From positions 62,001 to 126,000 of the forward strand of contig DASUJH010000034.1 of the NCBI GenBank assembly GCA_036279355.1: 64,000 nucleotides of DNA. Direction: 5' to 3'. The notes beneath the pieces were generated by a model. It was not told the origin of the DNA and did no database searches. It saw nothing but the letters and a program-made list of their open reading frames with translations. This DNA comes from Gemmatimonadales bacterium (GTDB lineage: Bacteria; Gemmatimonadota; Gemmatimonadetes; Gemmatimonadales; GWC2-71-9). Positions 60,761 to 64,000 of the stretch are shown piece after piece (the first letter of the stretch is position 1; each line of letters opens with the position of its first letter). The position numbers were made by a program, and so were the translations under genes.

Positions 60761-62457
60761 ATGGCCTCTACCGCGGCCGTGCGGGCCGACGCGGCCGGCG
60801 GCCCCACCGGGGCGCCCGCCGCCCGGACCACGCTCCCCACCCAACGCACGCTCCTCACCTGGCTCTTCGTCGGCCGCCTCGTTCTGGCGCTCGCCACGCT
60901 CGTGGGCGCCTCGCTCGTCTGGACCGTGCGTCCCGACGTCTCGTTCATCAGCAGCATTGCGGTCGTCTTTGCGCTGACGTTCACGGGATACGGCGCGTGG
61001 GCGGTCTTCATGCGCAACACGATCCCGAGCGCGCCGTTCCTCCAGCTCCAGGCGCTGGTCGATCTCGGGCTCGTCACCGCGCTGGTGCACGTGTCGGGGC
61101 AGCCGCAGTCGGCATTTCCCGCGCTGTATGTGCTCGTGGTCGCGGCCTACGCGCTGCTCCTGCCACTGGGTTGGGGTGTGGTGACCGCGGCGGCGGCCTC
61201 GGCCATGTTTCTGGGAGACGTCTTGTGGGGCCAGGGCCTCGGTCTCGACAGCGCGTTCTGGGCCCAGTTCGGCGTCTTCAACATCGTGTTCCTGCTGGTG
61301 GCGCTTCTGAGCCACCGGCTGCGCGAGGCCGGCGTGTCGCAGGAGACGCTCGCCACGGAGCTCGAGCGCGTGCGGCTCGAGGCCGACGACATCCTGCGCA
61401 ACATCCGCTCGGGCGTGCTCACGGTGGATGGGCGCGGCCGGCTCGCGTTCATCAATCCGACCGCGCAGCGGCTGCTTCACCTCGACGGCGATGCCCTCGT
61501 GGGCCAGCCGGTGCTCGACCAGCTCAAGCTGCGCTCGTCGGAGCTCTGGGCCGCGATCGCCACCGGTATCCGGAACGGCCGCAAGGTGAGCCGCGGCGAA
61601 GGCATGGTGCTGCACGAGGGGGGCAAGATCTTCCCCATCGGCTTGAGCACCACCGTGTTTCAGCCGCAGGCGCGGGAGACGCCGTCGGTGACGGCGATCT
61701 TCACCGACATCTCGGACCTGAAGCAGCTCCAGGAGCTGCACCTCCGGGCCGAGCGGCTGGAGGCAGTGGCGGCGCTCAGCGCGTCGCTCGCGCACGAGAT
61801 CCGGAACCCGCTGGCGTCGATCCGGAGCTCGGTGGAGCAGCTCGCGCGCGGGCGCCACGCCACCGGCGACGAGCGGGTGCTGGCCGATCTCATCGTGCGC
61901 GAGAGCGACCGGCTGACCCGGCTGCTCAACGAGTTTCTCGATTTCTCGCGGGTGCGCGCCACCCAGGTGGGCCTGGTCGACCTGCGGGAGATCGCGACCG
62001 CCGTCGTGCGCCTGGTCCAGGAGCATCCCGACTGCTCGGCCGATGCTGCGATCGCGGTCGAGGGTCCGCGCACCATGCTCGAGGGCGATTCCGACCTGCT
62101 GCACCGCGTGCTCTCGAACCTCGTGCTCAACGCGGTGCAGGCGGCCAAGGGACCCGTCGCAGTGACCGTGCGGGTGGGCGCCGCCGATCCCAGCGAGCTG
62201 CCCGAGCGGAGCGATCTCGACCGCGCGGTTCGGCTGCAGGTGCGGGACGACGGGCCGGGCATTCCCGACGACATCCGCGAGCGGCTCTTCGAACCCTTCG
62301 TTTCCGGCCGGCCCGGCGGCAGCGGGCTCGGCCTTGCCATCGTGCAGCGCGCCGTGGAGGCGCACCGCGGGCTGGTGCTGGTCGAATCGGCGCCGGGCGC
62401 GGGAACCACGTTTACGATTTTTCTGCCGGCGCAATGGATGCTTGAGGAGGAGGTCGC

Positions 62458-62461
<4 letters not shown>
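60761..62461 (+). CDS. pilS: PilS-type sensor histidine kinase
   Basis: A membrane sensor of about 566 residues. Six hydrophobic segments lie in residues 25-185 (TWLFVGRLVLALATLVGASL first); a PAS domain follows (about 215-330, ILRNIRSGVLTVDGRGRLAF); HisKA SLAHEIRNPLASIRSSVEQL (His near 345) and HATPase_c with VLSNLVLNAVQAAKG and DDGPGIPDDIRERLFEPF. In Pseudomonas PilS senses pilin in the membrane and controls pilA through PilR and sigma54. Start ATG has GAGG 4 nt upstream. The stop overlaps pilR (ATGA). Confidence 0.9.
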
Positions 62462-63821
<1,360 letters not shown>

Positions 63822-63825
<4 letters not shown>

Positions 63826-64000
63826 GGGCGGGGTGGCTCCGGGGCCGGTGCGGCGGCGACTGCGCTCGTCATTGGATAAATGCGCGCGGTTGCCTCGTCG
63901 AGGAGGTATGGCGTCCGCCCGGGAGCGAGGCGGAGCAGGCGCGCGTCGTCGGCGCCGCGATCGTACACCAGCCAGACCTTCGCCTTGTCGTACGACGGCG
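63822..64000 (-). CDS. Unknown protein, C-terminal 58 residues only
   Basis: An open frame entering from the right edge reads PSYDKAKVWLVYDRGADDAR, LLRLAPGRTPYLLDEATARI and a Pro/Ala tail, then TAA that overlaps the pilR TAG by two bases. The 59-codon frame has no stop and ordinary coding composition, but too little is visible to name a family. Convergent with pilR. Confidence 0.6.

Overview
The window is about 70% GC, densely coded and has Gram-negative traits: LptF/LptG, many lipoproteins, a type IV pilus motor and a periplasmic DegP-like protease. The gene content (heme O synthase, aspartate oxidase, a GldF-GldG fusion operon, isocitrate dehydrogenase with AceK) suggests an aerobic or facultatively aerobic bacterium. 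Gemmatimonadota or a related deep lineage is my best guess, but no rRNA or other phylogenetic marker is present. No tRNA, rRNA, CRISPR array, integrase, transposase or phage gene was recognised, so this looks like ordinary chromosome.

Layout. 1-5671 (minus): one nine-gene run from an ECF sigma/anti-sigma pair through a DUF92 protein and a lipoprotein into an FAD oxidoreductase, flavin reductase, methyltransferase, SRPBCC protein and a beta-ketoacyl synthase cut by the window edge; it resembles a small aromatic-polyketide or lipid pathway. 5787-12780: a V4R-like protein with an M24 peptidase, a secreted protein, an ABC exporter, ctaB and an amino-acid permease. 12887-17864: nadBAC and a Rieske-FAD reductase. 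17861-26417: lptFG, divergent from an M28 peptidase, a double helix-hairpin-helix protein and pilB-pilT-pilC. 26536-32646: a DUF72 remnant, a Cys-less DksA homologue, a BON protein, a Cys-tailed ECF sigma factor with a 37-residue Cys-rich peptide, and a Gld-type ABC operon. 32811-37289: arsR-arsM-arsC and amt-PII. 37486-44619: DegP, lipoproteins, an intergenic region with three abutting hairpins, a PHP phosphatase, FtsH and membrane proteins. 44751-47140: pxpABC. 47240-54036: TVP38 with a mercuric-reductase-like flavoprotein, the divergent aceK/icd pair and Hsp15. 54100-64000: a lytic transglycosylase, a hybrid histidine kinase, endonuclease III and pilS-pilR.

How genes are wired. Many neighbours overlap by GTGA, ATGA or TGATG, which implies translational coupling. 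Several genes without a Shine-Dalgarno carry a TANNNT hexamer ending 6-7 nt before the start codon, which predicts leaderless mRNAs. Two divergent pairs (lptF/M28 peptidase and aceK/icd) appear to share one symmetric -10 element.

The most novel feature is 39822-40149. Two oppositely oriented hairpins there have unrelated but self-complementary stems and the same internal motifs at the same spacing. That is the pattern expected of a structured RNA or single-stranded DNA element.
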